In this document: positions 23,301-34,423 of the stretch, in pieces
Numbering within the stretch: the stretch's first letter is position 1
Layout of the letters: each line of letters starts with the position of its first letter
Origin: Azolla pinnata
Lineage: Eukaryota; Streptophyta; Polypodiopsida; Salviniales; Salviniaceae
Reading direction: 5' to 3'
DNA length: 34,451 nucleotides
NCBI GenBank assembly: GCA_037176905.1
Contig: JBBBWG010033430.1
Location: 5,392-39,842 of the forward strand
Program-made: the position numbers and the translations under genes
The notes under the pieces: model-generated
Seen by the model: the letters and a program-made list of their open reading frames with translations, nothing else
Told to the model about the DNA's origin: nothing
The model's database searches: none

Positions 23301-23771
23301 GCGCGTCAAATGGAATTTCCTCTTGTTTTCTGTTCACTGAGAAGGATGCGAACAGAAGGTATCGAGCCGGATGGCATCCTGTTCCTAAACATTCTCAATG
23401 TGTGCTCTCACCTAAGCTTGGTAGATGCAGCTGAATACATCTTTCAGGCAATGATAAAAGAATTCTGTATAAGTCCAACCATCAAGCATTATACGTGCAT
23501 TGTGGATCTTCTTGGGCGAGCAGGTCGTTTACATGAGGTTGTTGTGATGATAGAGAAGACATGCTCATTGCAAGAGAATTCTGTTGTATGGTGTATGGTT
23601 CTAGACGCATGTCGAAAGTGGAAAAACGTAGAAGTTGGAAGATGGGCATTTGATCGTGCTGTGAAAACATCGGAAGTACAAGATTGCGCACCGTTTATCT
23701 TGATGTCCAACATATATGCAGATGCAGGACTCTACGATGAAGCAAAGGAAATCCAGTCCATGATGGTGTAG
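20322..23771 (+). CDS. PLS-class PPR protein with N-terminal 17-residue repeats, intronless
   Basis: Predicted organellar RNA-binding protein of 1149 aa in one exon. An in-frame TAG at 20274 precedes the ATG chosen. Residues 1 to about 250 have no PPR motif. From residue 100 they are made of 17-aa units such as SQHGMSVAIQCGDVWST. From about residue 255 to the end, P, L and S repeats alternate: VRDIVSWNSLLVGY, NSLVRMYCGCLALQEAQKVF and similar, MYAKCG several times, with GICPDYITYTCSIRACG spacers. Near the end PTIKHYTCIVDLLGRAGRLHE and MSNIYADAGLYDEAKEI mark the last PPRs and the E1 motif. The protein stops there, before a complete E2 and without a DYW deaminase domain. PLS proteins usually guide organellar RNA editing; lacking DYW, this one would need a partner or does something else. 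No obvious transit peptide is visible. Confidence 0.9.
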   Translation: MPIPYGDTPSPSRHGLAMDIPSGYRLYASQSCKCMPASMSHPCGDVPVASQYNTCTLVMPVSSLYTLKVGISISKTCGEGPRTSQNGGLISMSLSMARPQHGLSMAIQCDDAPSASRHVMPVGVRAFSTSQHGMSVAIQCGDVWSTSQHGVLMPIRRGDTWSTSEHGTSMSIQCGDAPFISQCGRSIAIRCKDLSSTFLRSTSISMASEDTPSKSKEGRIIQCRESSTTSQHWRTISIPSEVAVTIQKGDVHEFSSLDEAFNALRGSEQLISVNSLIWILSKCTESKNLGHAMYVYLHLCDYGLENYGWLVDHIVPMFLDCGSVVAAEHAIFRSVDCNEYSWTLLVQGFIECGELQHALRLYDKMQRDQVCPSKYTHAILLKAFGRHKCVEKSHQLHTEIVMRGFETETFVGNSLVRMYCGCLALQEAQKVFDKISVRDIVSWNSLLVGYCDIGQTRDALEFLNWMESQGICPDYITYTCSIRACGNKGSIINGRCLHIDVIKKGFEQDNGVSSTLVNMYAKCGALQESRYLFVHLSVHDIVSCNAVMVGCVERGKFCEALNLLDEMEKYNLSADCSTYACCLKACGTMRSLDNGHKIHIDILKKGYESDDYVSSTLVAMYSKCGVFVEAHKVFDDLPIRDLVTWTALIGGHIEYGLAEEALVCFYAMQSDGVCPCELLFANILKACSSIGALDKGRELHVEIVKKGFEKDSFIGSIMVDMYANCGSLLEARHVFEKFVIRDTVLWTSLISGYVQYGFANEALKLLDYMQTEDVFLDATVLACGLQACGAMRNIERGQQIHSEIIARGFEHDQTVSSIAIDMYAKCGAITDAKMMFDKHSSCDLVSWNTIISAYASHGFTERALYLFQDMQTLNLPVDAISWNSVIAGYADHGESKMAFTLFAQMQEQGMLPNDIILLSILRACGDISCLEVGRRTHARICCVDGGIVFNQLNLTTTTIEMYSKCGDMAYAQELLDATEARNVGMWDALIRGYARQMEFPLVFCSLRRMRTEGIEPDGILFLNILNVCSHLSLVDAAEYIFQAMIKEFCISPTIKHYTCIVDLLGRAGRLHEVVVMIEKTCSLQENSVVWCMVLDACRKWKNVEVGRWAFDRAVKTSEVQDCAPFILMSNIYADAGLYDEAKEIQSMMV
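20619..20966 (+). repeat. 51-bp in-frame coding minisatellite (17-aa repeats)
   Basis: Unit starts (CAACATGGT-like) fall at 20619, 20670, 20712, 20763, 20814, 20865 and 20916. The spacing is 51 bases except one 42-base unit, an in-frame loss of nine bases. Weaker related units extend upstream toward 20322. Aligned units differ often at third codon positions (TCG/TCA, CAA/CAG, TGT/TGC, GAT/GAC), as expected for translated DNA. Confidence 0.85.
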
Positions 23772-24360
23772 GAGATTCTTGATTGTTACATTCTACAAAC
23801 ATGAAGATCTCCATTCGCTTTGGTCAATTGTATGTACTGTACTGTACAAAACCCTGCTTAAATATGGGAAACAAATGTGGCTATCAATATTGTCAATTTG
23901 TTATTATTCTTGTCATCCATGGGAAGACAGCATTTCCATGATTCGGTATGGATCATCTGGAAGAAGAGCGTTCATCATGCTATTTAAAAGACTGGATTGG
24001 TAGTTCCTTGGGAAAGGTGAGCATTTCAGACTTGCAGAGAGAAATGCTTTTTTTCCCCAGTTCAGGAAGATATCTGGCAACAGGAAATGGCACGAATCAA
24101 GATCTAGGATCTTCTCATCACTAAGGATCTGGAGATTAAGCTGGGTGGTTCTTGTATGTAACGAGGAAATTTTCGAGGATTCTCGGGATAACTTGTCAGA
24201 ACAGGAGCTGGACATCGAGATGTTCATGCTCGAAAATCACTCGCTTGCCTTGCCCTTGTGCCCCATTATGGTAAAACAGCATGGAAACAGCAAAGCTGCT
24301 ATCTATCAGAGATGGATTTGGTGCCATTTGATCCAATTTGATTCCCCATTCAATGCCACC
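23772..24360. other. 3' flank of the PLS-PPR gene
   Basis: I looked for a continuation of the E2/E+/DYW region in other frames and saw none. The stretch probably holds the PPR 3' UTR, and the 3' end of the minus-strand ORF at 24361-25077 if that is real. Confidence 0.5.
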
Positions 24361-25077
24361 CTATCCTTTGTTGGGAGGTAAATTATCACAAGTACGATCT
24401 TGTAGAGTACCAAGAAGACAATGTTGGTCAAATTGTCGGAAAAGAACAGTTAACGGATGGCGTACTTGATGAATGCTTTGAGAGATTGGCTCGATCGATG
24501 AAATCTGGAGCTTGTTTTCATCGATGTTTATGACCATTTGTTCCGAGATTCTAAAAAATGTCAGATTGTTATGGCTAGATCCTAGGAGACATTTGACATC
24601 TTCAGTGTCGATGAGTGAAGCTAAATGTCGTATTGCAGCTACATGGTCGCTGTCAAGTGTTTGAGATTTGCAATCTGGTTTTGCCTCCATGAACATTTCA
24701 TCAACAACCGACCACATATAAAGTAAGAGTGTTCCACTTGTAGACACCAAATGTAGAGCAAAAGATAAGATAACACATATAATCTGGGAGTCAACTATCG
24801 AACAAGGATTGGAATCCATCTCCTTCTGTTTAATGGTATTACTCTTTTGTTGCTTGTTCTTCTTTGCCTGATGAGCATTATACAACATCCCTGATGTGAT
24901 CGTGTACCAAGGGAATTGAAGCATTTTTGGCAGGGAGCCTGTGTTGACGCTAGGTGTTTGGCATTTGTTTCGAGACTTTCCACGCAAAGTTATTGTTCGA
25001 GGCCTTTGGTTTGTGAACTTTGCATCCAAAAGTCCAAAGCATTGGTTGCGAGAATTCTGAAAGCTGGCTTGAAACAT
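24361..25077 (-). CDS. Hypothetical protein, 238 aa, unsupported by homology
   Basis: I do not recognise this ORF. It opens with ATG after an in-frame TAA and runs 238 codons, long for chance in AT-rich DNA. It contains one hydrophobic segment (about residues 105-127, ICVILSFALHLVSTSGTLLL) that could be a membrane span, a basic Lys/Gln-rich stretch before it, and a C-terminal part with DSDHVAAIRHLASL and RISEQMVINIDENKLQ. No intron evidence or domain is visible. It could be a lineage-specific gene, a decayed gene piece or a chance frame. Confidence 0.3.
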   Translation of the reverse strand: MFQASFQNSRNQCFGLLDAKFTNQRPRTITLRGKSRNKCQTPSVNTGSLPKMLQFPWYTITSGMLYNAHQAKKNKQQKSNTIKQKEMDSNPCSIVDSQIICVILSFALHLVSTSGTLLLYMWSVVDEMFMEAKPDCKSQTLDSDHVAAIRHLASLIDTEDVKCLLGSSHNNLTFFRISEQMVINIDENKLQISSIEPISQSIHQVRHPLTVLFRQFDQHCLLGTLQDRTCDNLPPNKG

Positions 25078-25978
25078 AAAGACCTCGTAACATTCATTCC
25101 CTTAATTAATTAATTCCTTACAAGAACCCACACCAACGACTTATCGACAATAGAAAAAGAGGATCAAATCAATGGATCGCGGGACAAAATGGAAAAGCAT
25201 TACAAAAACCAACACTTGTGCAGACGATATGGGGTCCCTTTCCGGTCGGCACTTCTATTGTAAAACAATTGAGAAGAGATGTCGAAGAAATCTTGTTTTC
25301 ATCAAGATTATATTAATCTCTTATTAACTTTACAATTGTTCCTAAAACATTAGAAAAGTCTAGCTCGAAGTCTTTTAAGTAGATTGACCGTCTTCATAGT
25401 TAGATGATTTAGGAGCCATCTTTTGTATTTGGTTTCAAATGGTGCGATTTTGACGCTGTTTTCCTTCCTTCAAAATCTTAGTCATGGAACGAGTTTTATT
25501 GCTTATACAATTCTAACAATTGTAGGAAAGTCCTCGAGATCCGATGAAAGACTTTAAGATTGTAAACATAGATTGCAATAGTATATGAATGGATCAACCG
25601 ACGCGACAAACACTCAGATATGAGTCAGATAGGCATTGAGAGTAGAAAGAATGTTTTATTCCCCATACACGCATCCTTAATTCCCCAAATAATATCCCCA
25701 TAAGAAACAATTTTTATCATATGTTTACATACATATACATCGAAATCTTCAAGCCTTAAAAAAATATCAAAAGTTTTTGGTCAAAAGGTTGTATTTGAGT
25801 TTGTGTGCGTGTGTGTGTTTTGGACATTGGACAGTTGCGATTATAATAAAATGTATGATTTCTGCTTCTTTTGATCGACTTCAGTTTTTTTCTTGAGTTG
25901 GGCCATCGAAGTTCTCTTCATTTTTTGCCTTGTGAAGAGCTTTGATTGAGATCAGACTACTGGTATTCATGATTTCGG
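25078..25978. other. Intergenic stretch downstream of the FPP gene, nothing recognised
   Basis: AT-rich sequence without motifs or repeats that I can identify, apart from short GT-rich and A/T-rich runs near 25800. The part next to 25978 is the likely 3' UTR of the minus-strand filament-like protein gene. Confidence 0.5.
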
Positions 25979-28900
25979 TTAAGTTCTTTTCTGTCGTGTG
26001 AAGAACTTGATCAAGCCACTCTTTTTCTTCTTAGGAAGCTTTACATCTTGGGGCGGTGGTGTACTCGATGGACTTTGCACTTCGCTCGATCCATCCTCAC
26101 CCACTCTTGACATGGAAACATGCCTAAAACTAGAAACCACACTGTTCCCACCTTCATCCCCTTCTTTCATTGCATCGTCAGTAGATATATATTTCATGGA
26201 GCCCATTTGCTCGACTTGCCTGCCTAATGCAACAAGCGTCGAATTGTACTCTACAAGCTTTAGATCAGCATTCATGCTTGTATGTTCCTGGGACATTTCC
26301 AAAAACAGTATTTCAATTGATTCACGGATTGTCTTGGAAATGGCCTAAATCCTTATCGGTAGAACCCTTGGACCCTACGCCCTTAAACCCTAGACCCCAA
26401 ACACTCTTAAACCTGATGAACCCTAACCCTCCTTAATGATATGGTAGTGATCAGATATTCCCCCAAAAAAACAATGGATTTTCAAAAGTTGAAGATGATT
26501 TCCTAAAAACAATGGATAAGAACATGAACAATGTGATTACCTCATCTTTCTTTGCTGCTGCAGCGAGGGTTGCCTCGGCTTGTAGAATGCTCGAGTTGGC
26601 CCTACACACAATGCCACGATCAGAAGTAGGACGCTATTTCAACTGTACATACTAGGTTCTTGAGAACATAATGAAGGGAGATCTTTTACACAAACCAAAG
26701 CCTTACTTAAACCTAGACCAACAATGTTAACGGTGGGTTGGTTACCCAAAAACAACCAAACATTCATCATGATCAGCTTTTAATTCCTTATTCTATTTTT
26801 TTAAACATCACTTTACGAATCGACATACATCAGGGTGTCTATTTACCAGCACTCCGTGAATGGGCGTTGAATTTTAATTCAACAGGGCTTGAACAAATTC
26901 ACAAACAGTAAAAGACATACCTTTCTAGTGAGTCTTGCAAGGTCTCCACTTTGATGGTAAGGTCTCTACTCCTTGCTTTCTCTTCTTCTATGCTTTGCTC
27001 AAGAGTTTTGATCGTGTTATTCATTTGGATTGCCTCAGATTGAAGCGATTCCATCTTTCCAGCGGTGTGGATTGACTGTAATTGGCTTTCTTTAAGCAGA
27101 GATTCGAGCATTGCATTTATACCCTCAGCAGATGTAAGGCGTTCTTGTGCTAGATCTCTCGACACCTTAACCAATCGAAGATTTTCTTGTAGATTCTCAA
27201 TGAGTTGTTCAGCATCAGATAATTGCCTCTGGACGACCACAAGTTTTTCCTTTTCTTGTCCTAACATATCCTCTAGCTTCGATTTCTCTTGTTTGAGCTC
27301 AACAAGATTATGTTCCACTGCAGCAATTCTACTGAATTCGGCTCTCATATGAGACTGCAAAGCAGTTTTTTCAGCTCTAAGTTTCCTAACTTCATCATCA
27401 TTGTTCCGATGTTCCTTTAAGGTTTCCATCTTTCCATCTGAAACAACAAACGACTTCATATCTCCATGGTGTTCAGAGCTATCAACATTACGTGCATTTG
27501 TCGAAAAGGGCCCCTCGGCATCACTCAGAACATCTGGCTCAACTATACCAGGCATAGGCGAAAGCTCCAGCAATAATCCTTTTGGTCCTTGCCCTGCTAT
27601 ATAGTCTTTGGAACCTGGTGAAAAAGGTAATTCTTCAACCTGCCTGACAATGGTAGCTCCTCGGACATTTATATTGTTTATTTGGCCTAATGCCGAAGAA
27701 AGCTCGGCTATAAAATGTAGAAGCTCCAACTGTCCATGCAAAAACTGGTCGGCGATTGAAGTAAAGTTCTTAACATTCAAGCCAAGCTCAATATGTGAGT
27801 TATCACCTATTGTGTGAGGACTACCATCTTTGATACTGCTGCCTAAAGTAATGTGTTGGGATATGACCTTTGAGCCCATTTCTTCAACTAGCTGTGAGAG
27901 TTTGTACACAGCTGACATGAGCTCTGGACTGGTTTTGGATGATTTTTCACCAGTACAGAAATTAGGCTCTATGCACTCCTTACCACAGAAGATGGGATTG
28001 GTCATTTGAGATATGGGAGATGTCAGCTTCTGTTTACCATTATCTGATGGACCTTCTTGTCCCAATGATAGAGCAGCAATTCGTTCCATCTCCATGAAAT
28101 CATCCACCGACACTGACCACAATACCAGGTCTTTCGTTTGATCGGGTTGCTCTAAAGCTGGTTTCTCTTTCTGGAATTTTTCTAACTCTGTGACCAGCAT
28201 AGACGCCCACGAATCTGCAATGCTTCTATTATCATCATTACCATCATCAGAGACAGAAAAGTGGTTTACCTTGTGCCCACTCCCCAGAGAAAGAGGAGAA
28301 TCTGAAGCATGACTTATCAAAGAAGATCCTCCCCTGGGCGAGGCTTGGGAGCACCTTTCGAGCATGGCTCGCTGATAAGTGGGTCCACCATTGTCAAACT
28401 TGACTTCTTGAAGCCCCTTTAGTTTCTTAGCTGAAGCTTCTTCAAATGTCTTGTTAACCACCTCTTCTTCCACGACAAGGCCATGGTCTGAAAGAAACCT
28501 TCTGGACTTGAAAGATGATTCGGAATGCACGGACTTTGAAGAGCCAGATCCTTGGCTGATATGTGTACCACTTCTCCATCTTCTATCAATCATCTCACGC
28601 TTTCCTGTGGCATCCAAACAGTTGATATCTTGCTTCAAATGGGCTGATGTAATCGCAGGGCCAGGGAGTTTTCTCCGAACCATCTTCTTCAGCTTCAGAT
28701 TTTCAGTTTCTAAATTGGCCATCTTCTTAGCATCGTCCAAATGTAGCCTCCTAGATGCATCACTAGACCTTTGATTGATCTCTCGCTCTTGATTGCGTAT
28801 AGCAAGTTCCTTATTAACCATTCTGATTTCATACTTCAAGGACACAGTTTCTTTCTCAAATGCTTCGACACGAACTAACAACTGTGCTTGAGATTCTTTC

Positions 28901-29762
28901 AATTGACAGCGAGTCTTTTCAAGCTCCAAAATGGTGTCAGATTGCTCCCGGACAAGTTCAAGCAGCCGGACATTTTCATATCTTGTTGCGGTCAGATCAC
29001 CATTAACATTCCTGAGGTTTGCCTCAAGCTCCAGACTCTTATCTTCACAAGCTCTGGTCTTCTTGATGATGGCCTCGTGGATTCTCTCCTCTTGTTCTTC
29101 TCTTAGGTTTCGTAGCTCGCACATGCATGCTTTCAGTGCCCCATCCAAGTGAGAAACCATGTCCTCCATTGCCTGCTGCTGCTCTCGCGCAGCTTCCAAC
29201 TCAATCTTCATGGACTCGTACTCTGATTTGTCTTTCTCCCATCCTAGAGTACCATCAACCATGATCATCATCATCCAGCATACATACAATACTCACAAAA
29301 AACAAAACCCTAGAACATATCAAACTCTTGAATCCTAATTCCCCAACAAAAACTGCAGAATCCAGATATGTGCTAGCCTGGCTCATTTTGAATGAATTAA
29401 TACTCTGATTTTTCCTTCTCCCATCCTAGAACAGCAGCAACCATGATCCTCATCAAACAGACAACACGTAAAATGTAGCTCTCATTCAATATCACCCAAG
29501 CCTAAAATCCCCCATCAAAACGCATAGAATTCTGATATTTGATAGGCAGAACGATGGTTACGAGAAAAACATAAAATATTAAGGATAAAATGTGTCATGA
29601 TATGTGCGTGCATGTGTGATGGATTTTGCAAAGATTAGTATAAGGACCTGAAATTGCTTCTTCAGCAACTCTAGTATGTTGTCTCACCAAATCCTCAGAT
29701 GCTAACAACCTTTTGTTGAGATTTTTTATGGTTTCATTAGAATAGGTCGACATATCTGACAT
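25979..29762 (-). CDS. Filament-like plant protein (FPP, DUF869), at least 4 exons
   Basis: Long plant-specific coiled-coil protein. Family members associate with the cytoskeleton or membranes and bind MAR-binding or vesicle-trafficking partners. Exons (minus strand): 29762-29648 (possibly beginning at acceptor 29784), 29243-26921, 26601-26541, 26344-25979; GT-AG introns, phases match, 2865 nt, 954 aa from the first Met. Landmarks: SNETIKNLNKRLLASEDLVRQ then HTRVAEEAIS, GWEKDKSEYE, MVSHLDGALKACMCELRNLR, ENVRLLELVREQ, MANLETENLKLKKMVRRKLPGP, a long Ser-rich centre, DDFMEMERIA, then LRAEKTALQSHMRAEFS, coiled-coil heptads, ILQAEATLAAAAKKDE and a basic C-terminus KKKKSGLIKFFTRQ. Many FPPs start with a Trp/Arg-rich WLWRRKSSEK segment. 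I do not see it, so the true first exon may lie further upstream or the N-terminus is shorter here. Confidence 0.88.
26371..26435 (+). repeat. Degenerate CCCTAAA telomere-like cluster in an FPP intron
   Basis: Several ACCCT, CCTTAAACCCTAGACCCC and GAACCCTAACCCT pieces lie in the 196-bp intron just upstream (in gene sense) of the last exon. It looks like decayed telomere-type repeat. Confidence 0.55.
29219..29575. repeat. 182-bp tandem duplication across an FPP exon-intron border
   Basis: Copy A (from 29219) includes the start of the large FPP exon and its acceptor. Copy B (from 29401) repeats TACTCTGATT, CTTCTCCCATCCTAGA, CAACCATGATC and later diverged sequence. Copy B therefore carries a second acceptor-like CTAG and about 25 exon-like bases inside the intron, ending in a stop codon. 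Confidence 0.8.
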
Positions 29763-30837
29763 TAACACTGGGGATACTGCCCAACTGTATATCCAAAGAT
29801 ACAGGATTGAATAGAAGGGAAAATAGTAAAAACACAAGGAAATTATACAAAAAATGGAACAAGAGATGCATTCGATCGGATCGATCAATTTAAATGTCAG
29901 TCCATCTTAACTGATCAAAATGCAATCGAATTAGCATGAGAATTCAAACTTGTATGTTCAACGTTAATCCATGCGAAGTACACAAAACATTCCTCCAAAT
30001 CTTACTCAAGACGCTGTTTGGTCTATAGATTGAAAGAGTCAGTTTCTTATTTCCAACTGAAAGCCTTCGTTAATTTCTGCTATTTCCGTGCGTCAAAAGT
30101 CGGTTGATTACAGTCAGAATTGGGCAGTCAGGTGGAATCCGCGAAGAAGGTTATGAATAGATTTCAGAGGAAGAGGAATGGATTCTGCGGACTCTGAACC
30201 AATGTAGGAGAGAGGCAGAGAGGCGATGACGATGATATGCACGGCAAGCAGAAGCCAAATGTGGGTTTTTGAAAGGAAGCCTAGAAAATGCAGGTGGGAT
30301 ATGGTTAATCACAAATAAAAGCTGATGAATCAAGAGGAGGAAGGAGGGGGGGCGTGCGGAAAGGGCACGGAGTAGTTGATTCCGAACAAAGAAGTGAGAG
30401 TGAAAGGCGAGCTAGATTTTGTACACTGCTGGAAGAAGGAAAAAGGAGGAGACGGAGAATCGCAGGAAGAACAACGAAGAAGAGGCCGCGGGGGGGCCCG
30501 CCATGGATTAAAGCTTCCATCACACGAATCGAATCAGGCTCAAAACATCACAGGTCAAAAAGATTGCGAATTGACGAGGGAGTGAATTGGAAGCAAAAGA
30601 AGAAGCAAGAAGCAAGAAGAAGAAGAAGAGACAGGCATGAATCATCTCAGGGTAGGAGCAACCTGCGTTTTCCATCGTTTTCGTCTTCGTCTCTGTCGCG
30701 GAGTCGGTTCCATGGAAGCTTCGTACGCAGGTACAGTTCGGCCTTCTTCTTCTTCCGCCATTGGAGCAGGAAAGCTCGGAATTCAAAAGCCTTCGGAAAG
30801 ACGTCCAAAATGGGCGTGTTCACACCGGCCAAAAGAC

Positions 30838-30908
30838 TTGAAAACTCTTCCAGAAGAACTGGAAAATACTGCTTCAGAACTGGAAAATGTTGTTTCAGAA
30901 CTGGAAAC

Positions 30909-30954
<46 letters not shown>

Positions 30955-31267
30955 GGATATATTGCTTGAGAACTGGAAATATTTGCTTCAGAAGTGGAAA
31001 CATTGAGAGAGAGAGAGAGAGAACCGGAAATATTGCTTTAGAACTTGAAACATTGAGAGAACTTGAAATATTGCTTCAGAACTTGAAACATTGAGAGAGC
31101 CGAAAGAATACTGCTTCTGAACCGGAAATGTTGCTTCAAAAGTGGAAACATTGAGATATATATATATAGAATTGGAAATATTGCTTCAGAAGTGGAAACA
31201 TTGAGCTCGAGAGAGAGAACTGGAAATATTACTTCAGAACAGGAAATATTGCTTCAGAAGTGGAAAC

Positions 31268-31302
<35 letters not shown>

Positions 31303-31352
31303 ACTGGAAATATTGCTTTAGAATTGGAAACATTGAGAGAGATTCAGAGAGA
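30838..31352. repeat. 20-bp minisatellite with embedded (GA)n expansions
   Basis: Two related 20-base units, GAACTGGAAATATTGCTTCA and GAAGTGGAAACATTGAGAGA, alternate irregularly over about 500 bases. The GAGAGA tail of the second unit has expanded into GA microsatellites at about 30912-30952, 31004-31021 and 31271-31299. One unit instead has an (AT)n expansion near 31155. The purine-rich strand is the plus strand. Confidence 0.92.
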
Positions 31353-32379
31353 GCACATCATATAAGTTTTGTGTTTGATTATCCGAGGTACTCGACCATG
31401 TGGTATATATATTTAGAACTTGCGGAATCATTTCTTATTTTGATGGGCTTTTCTGGAGTATCTCGACGTATATGTAGGATAATAGGAAAAAGCTGATTCG
31501 GCAGTTTTCACGGTTATGTTGTATGGGAGCACGTCCCTGGACGAGTTAAATTTATGTCGTTTTGTATTTGCAACGCCCTACAAGGTTGCCCTTGCCACAT
31601 CGCTACTTTTGAAATACTTTTGATAGCAAAGGTTTTTCCGTATTTGTCACGTTGTTTTAATATGAACATACATTTATGGTGGAAAACAAACAAAGAGAAG
31701 CAACATATTGTCAGCTTGGACCCGTTCAAGCGTCCTTTTCGCGCCAAATAACTAGATAGCGCTTCGGAGCCAACTCTGAAACAGACTCTTATCACTCACA
31801 GCTCGAGCAGGAGCCCTCGAACCTACCTCCTCCAGGATCGCTGAACATTGTGTGTAGCTTTAGATTGAATACAGAAATTGTACGCATCCTTTCGACCACA
31901 TACCTTCTCATGTTCCTTTTATACCGATGCCAGTGAGGTTTCCATTCCAATTTTCACTAAGAATAGATCTTCCTCAAATCCATTTCACCAATTTATTTTA
32001 TCGAGAATTTGACTTCGCAGGCATCGGGTCTCACGAAGACTTGTGCTTTGCACCCAATGGAATTCTTCGGCCTTCTACAAAACCCTCTTCAAATTTTGTT
32101 GTGCTGCCTTGAATGTCCATAGAGAGTCGGTAATTGACTATTCGGTCTTGTTGAACCACATAGACCTAGTATCTAATCCGAGTAGCTTCAGCAATTTTCT
32201 TACTGGCAAAGCTCTTCAATAAAAGAGACCCCAAACCGTAAACCTCTTCATGCAGAAACTTGGAGAAGCCCTGATTTGCTCTAATGTTAATACTGGATAG
32301 AAATGCTCACTTATTTTCATTCCTGATGGCTTCCTTGCAATTAGTAGGAAAAAACAGATTGTTTCATGCTTCACCTGCC

Positions 32380-32555
32380 ATGATTTACAAGGCATAGTGA
32401 TTGATTTAAAACTTTAGCAACACAAGTGGCAAAATTATTCCGTTCTGAACAGTACCTCATTATTGATATGATTTACTAGCCACAGTAATTAATTTAATAC
32501 TTTGTCTACACAAGTGGCAATATTATTCCGTTCTGAATGGTACTCCATTATTGAC
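32380..32555. repeat. 88-bp tandem duplication
   Basis: Copies at about 32380-32467 and 32468-32555 share ATGATTTAC, ACACAAGTGGCAA, ATTATTCCGTTCTGAA and CATTATTGA in order with constant offset. No coding content seen. Confidence 0.85.
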
Positions 32556-33063
32556 TTTTACATGGCTTGGCAAAACAAGACACGAAGGATTTTGCGAATC
32601 CAGACCGTTTCATTGCCTATGGATCAGATAACTACTAATTACCTCCACAATCTGTAAAGTGTAAAACCTGTTAATGCTTTCTCATGCACACACTATTCTG
32701 AAGTATCAGTTGTTGTGAAACGGCTCACAGAGGAATTTATTCACGCATAAAAGCAGAAATATACATAAGTATTCATTTTCCATTGTATATTTGGGAACCA
32801 TTATGACAGTGTGACTATCTGCATTTAAATTAGAAAATTTTCATTTGACTGACATTCCATTTGCCTGCTATATATTTCAAGACAAGGGATTAGATCATAC
32901 AGGTAACCACCTTCGCCAAAGAAGAAAGGAACCAAACATACGACACTCTCTTGAATTCGTGAACCAGGAAGTCAAGGTGAAAGCACCGCGATGTGCATGA
33001 GGACACCATGCGTAATGCATCAGATGATGCTTTTTATTACCTTCAAAATGAAAAAACCATTGT

Positions 33064-33812
<749 letters not shown>

Positions 33813-34109
33813 CTGTGGATACACACAATCAAAAACCTTGTCAGCTTTAGAAATGATGATGGTACATAAGACAATGTTCAAACTGCGGAAGCAGTATATT
33901 TTAGGACTGGAGCCTATCACAATGTGTGGGCATAAAACTGCCGAATTCAAATATTTCTGCAAAGAAACTTTGCTGCCTCCAAAAATAGCAAAATTATACG
34001 GCAAATTCATCCCCTTCTCAATTATGTGTGCTTGCAATTATAGTACCCCATCCTCTATTCTCTGAATTATTGCGTCTGTACAGTTGTTTTGGATTCAGTA
34101 AGATATGCG

Positions 34110-34345
34110 ACAAGGCATTGGGACGCGCATGATGAGACTAGTCCATTATGTATAATTTGTCCTAAACAAGCCCTAGGCTGTAAAAATTACATTTTTTTAT
34201 GCAATTTTTTGTCTTTGATCATATTCAATTATGCTTTGCACACCTCTTTTACCCAACCAATCCTTACACCAATTCTTCTGACAACCAAACCATGTACTCA
34301 CAATGATGAAAATTGTTAGTAAAGTTCTTCCACATCAAGAGTGGC
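34110..34345 (+). repeat. Dispersed repeat copy 2 in the RBX1-like intron
   Basis: Resembles 16150-16355 in the same orientation over about 200 bases (see that entry for shared blocks). Both copies sit inside introns of unrelated genes, one in sense and one in antisense to the host gene. Confidence 0.6.
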
Positions 34346-34420
34346 TACTCACTTCAATATGTACGTGTGAAAATGTTTATTTTGGTCTCACAGGGGTCAT
34401 ATTCGACCTCTGAAGGTGTT

Positions 34421-34423
<3 letters not shown>

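Larger units (their letters stand above)
29763..33063. other. Intergenic region between FPP and RBX1-like genes
   Basis: The FPP promoter and any upstream FPP exon should lie in the left part (about 29785-30350), but I could not identify a coding start there. The middle holds the GA-rich 20-bp minisatellite (30838-31352); the right part holds an 88-bp tandem duplication (32380-32555) and the RBX1-like 3' flank. The 246-aa plus-strand frame at 30354-31094 is largely repeat-encoded (Arg-Glu runs), and I do not accept it as a gene. Confidence 0.55.

Noticed and set aside
30354..31094. 246-aa plus-strand ORF as a gene
   Set aside because: Most of it is repeat-encoded Arg-Glu and ELEN runs from the 20-bp minisatellite and (GA)n; the rest is basic low complexity with no domain.
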